DNA from: Victivallales bacterium
Lineage (GTDB): Bacteria > Verrucomicrobiota > Lentisphaeria > Oligosphaerales > Oligosphaeraceae
Reading direction: 5' to 3'
DNA length: 6,802 nucleotides
NCBI GenBank assembly: GCA_900769285.1
Contig: CAAGGB010000140.1
Location: 1-6,802 of the forward strand
Translations under genes and position numbers: made by a program
Shown: piece by piece, positions 5,542 through 6,802 of the stretch
How positions within the stretch are numbered: the stretch's first letter is position 1
How the letters are laid out: each line of letters opens with the position of its first letter
Notes under the pieces: generated by a model
Told to the model about the DNA's origin: nothing
The model's input: only the letters and a program-made list of their open reading frames with translations
Databases searched by the model: none

Positions 5542-6802
5542 ATGTCCAAGACTCTCGCCTATCCAGCCCGGGAACTGCCCGTCGCCGCCACTGTCGATGT
5601 CTGCGTGGTGGGCGGCTCCTGCACCGGCGTCTTCGCCGCGCTCCGCGCGGCGCGTCCCGGCGTCCGCGTCGCCGTCGTCGAGGCACAGAACCGCTTTGGC
5701 GGCACCGCCACCGCCTCGCAGGTCTGCTACTGGCACGACTTCCGCGACTGGGAACGGCGCGAGTTCATCATCGGCGGCTACACCCAGGAGGTCACCCGAC
5801 GTCTCCTGCGCCGCGGCCAGGCACAGCTCTCGCCCACGCCCTCACAGGCCTGGTATGTCCGCCTCAACACCGAGGAGCTCGCCATCGAGCTCGACGAGCT
5901 CGTCTCCCAGGCCGGCGTCATCCCCTTCCTCCATTCGCGCATGGTCGATGCCCTCACGGACGGACAGGGCAACGTCACCGCCGTCGTCATCGCCGACCAG
6001 TCCGGACTCCGCGCCATCCGCGCCGACTACTTCATCGACGCCTCCGGAGACGCCGTCCTCTGCCGCCACGCCGGCGCTGCCGTCCGCCTCCATGACCCCC
6101 TCCAGCCTCCGACCGCCTGCGCCAAATTCTCCGACTGGCCCGAGGACGACCCCCACCTGGGCGAGCTCATACACCGGAACGCCGAGCGACTCCGGCTCCC
6201 CGAAGGCTTCGTCTGGGGCACCTGGACGCCCGCGCACCACACCTACATGCTCGCCGCCACCAAAGTCCCCCACGCCAATCTCGCCGACCCCGACACCCTC
6301 ACCCACGCCGAAATCGAGACCCGCCGACAGCTCCGCGCCTTCCAGGACCTCCTCGCTGAGAGTGGTCGAAGACGCCCCGTCCTCGAGGCGCTGCCCTCCC
6401 TCATCGGCATCCGCGAGACCTGTCATATTGAGGCCCTCCACCGCGTCACCACCCAGGAGCTCCTCTCCGGACAGCCCTTCGACGACTGCGCCGGACGCGG
6501 CACCTACCGCATCGACATCCACGCTCAGGACCGCGCCGGAACACGCTTCCTCTATCTCGACGGCACCGAGGTCTTCTCCGCCCCCGGACAGCCCGACGCC
6601 ATCTCACACTGGCGCGATCCCGCCCTCCCCACGCCTCCCTGCTACCAGTTCCCCGTCCGTTCACTCATTCCCAGAGGCTTCCGCAACCTCATCGCCGCCG
6701 GACGCATGCTCGACGCCGACGAGGGTGCCTACGGCCCCCTCCGCGTCATGGTCAACCTCACCCAGGCCGGCGAGTCCGCCGGCATTCTCGCCGCCAACGC
6801 CC
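5542..6802 (+). CDS. FAD-dependent oxidoreductase, PF12831-like (3' end cut by window)
   Basis: 420 codons are open from the ATG at 5542 to the window edge, with no stop. The N-terminal FAD-binding fold shows VDVCVVGGSCTGVFAALRAA (residues 18-37), with GGSCTG in place of the classical GxGxxG. It continues with the ribose-binding acidic residue in VAVVEAQNRFGG (Glu47) and the IDASGDAVLCRHAGA strand (about 164-178), typical of this flavoprotein family. Later come IGIRETCHIE and YRIDIH, then the C-terminal FAD-contact region FPVRSLIPRGFRNLIAAGRM (about 373-389, AGR at 386-388) and the expected GESAGILAA helix. This matches the large, poorly characterised FAD-dependent oxidoreductase family (PF12831) found next to sugar-catabolic genes in many PVC genomes. 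The substrate is unknown and no signal peptide is visible. No partner gene in the window suggests a pathway. The start is chosen because the Rossmann strand follows closely and the promoter-like patch lies just upstream. Confidence 0.9.
   Translation, partial: MSKTLAYPARELPVAATVDVCVVGGSCTGVFAALRAARPGVRVAVVEAQNRFGGTATASQVCYWHDFRDWERREFIIGGYTQEVTRRLLRRGQAQLSPTPSQAWYVRLNTEELAIELDELVSQAGVIPFLHSRMVDALTDGQGNVTAVVIADQSGLRAIRADYFIDASGDAVLCRHAGAAVRLHDPLQPPTACAKFSDWPEDDPHLGELIHRNAERLRLPEGFVWGTWTPAHHTYMLAATKVPHANLADPDTLTHAEIETRRQLRAFQDLLAESGRRRPVLEALPSLIGIRETCHIEALHRVTTQELLSGQPFDDCAGRGTYRIDIHAQDRAGTRFLYLDGTEVFSAPGQPDAISHWRDPALPTPPCYQFPVRSLIPRGFRNLIAAGRMLDADEGAYGPLRVMVNLTQAGESAGILAANA

Noticed and set aside
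5407..5736. N-terminal extension of the minus-strand PdxB-like gene up to 5736
   Set aside because: The extra residues are compositionally biased, match no dehydrogenase domain, and run antisense through the start of the flavoprotein gene.
1..6802. Novel defence, mobile or CRISPR system
   Set aside because: I see no direct repeat arrays, transposase or integrase motifs, tRNA genes, or toxin-antitoxin-like small gene pairs. All substantial genes belong to known families.

Overview
The window is a GC-rich bacterial chromosomal segment (well over 60% G+C by eye). It carries the 3' end of a phosphate uptake/sensing operon, a threonine/methionine-branch biosynthetic gene, a short antisense dehydrogenase-like gene, and the first part of a large flavoprotein gene. 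Coding sequence is continuous, with short intergenic gaps. The two-membrane-segment PhoR-type kinase fits a bacterium, and the flavoprotein belongs to a PF12831-like FAD oxidoreductase group that is abundant in PVC bacteria (Lentisphaerota, Kiritimatiellota, Planctomycetota, Verrucomicrobiota). A PVC-type organism is my best guess, held loosely because there is no rRNA or other marker here.

Positions 1-3421 (+): the C-terminal 100 residues of PstB (ATPase of the phosphate ABC transporter), then PhoU, a PhoB-type response regulator and a PhoR-type histidine kinase. Gaps and overlaps are tiny (1 nt between pstB and phoU, 11 nt overlap between phoU and phoB, 5 nt between phoB and phoR), and each gene has a clear purine-rich ribosome binding site. 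This looks like one translationally coupled transcript. PstB and PhoU report transporter status to the kinase, which phosphorylates the regulator, which presumably controls pst and other phosphate genes. The operon promoter and any Pho box lie upstream of the window. The module ends in a strong hairpin (3458-3496).

Positions 3581-4876 (+): homoserine dehydrogenase with a C-terminal ACT domain, probably a separate transcription unit with a poor ribosome binding site. Its 3' end converges with a 156-residue minus-strand gene (4936-5406) that looks like an isolated NAD-binding domain of the PdxB/D-2-hydroxyacid dehydrogenase family. GC-rich inverted repeats sit between them. A 135-nt divergent spacer with one AT-rich patch separates that gene from an FAD-dependent oxidoreductase (5542 to the window edge, 420 codons visible).

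No RNA genes, CRISPR arrays, insertion sequences or obvious novel defence or mobile systems are visible. The points most worth a second look are the truncated dehydrogenase, the mirror-image codon usage on the two strands, and the long hairpin element after phoR.
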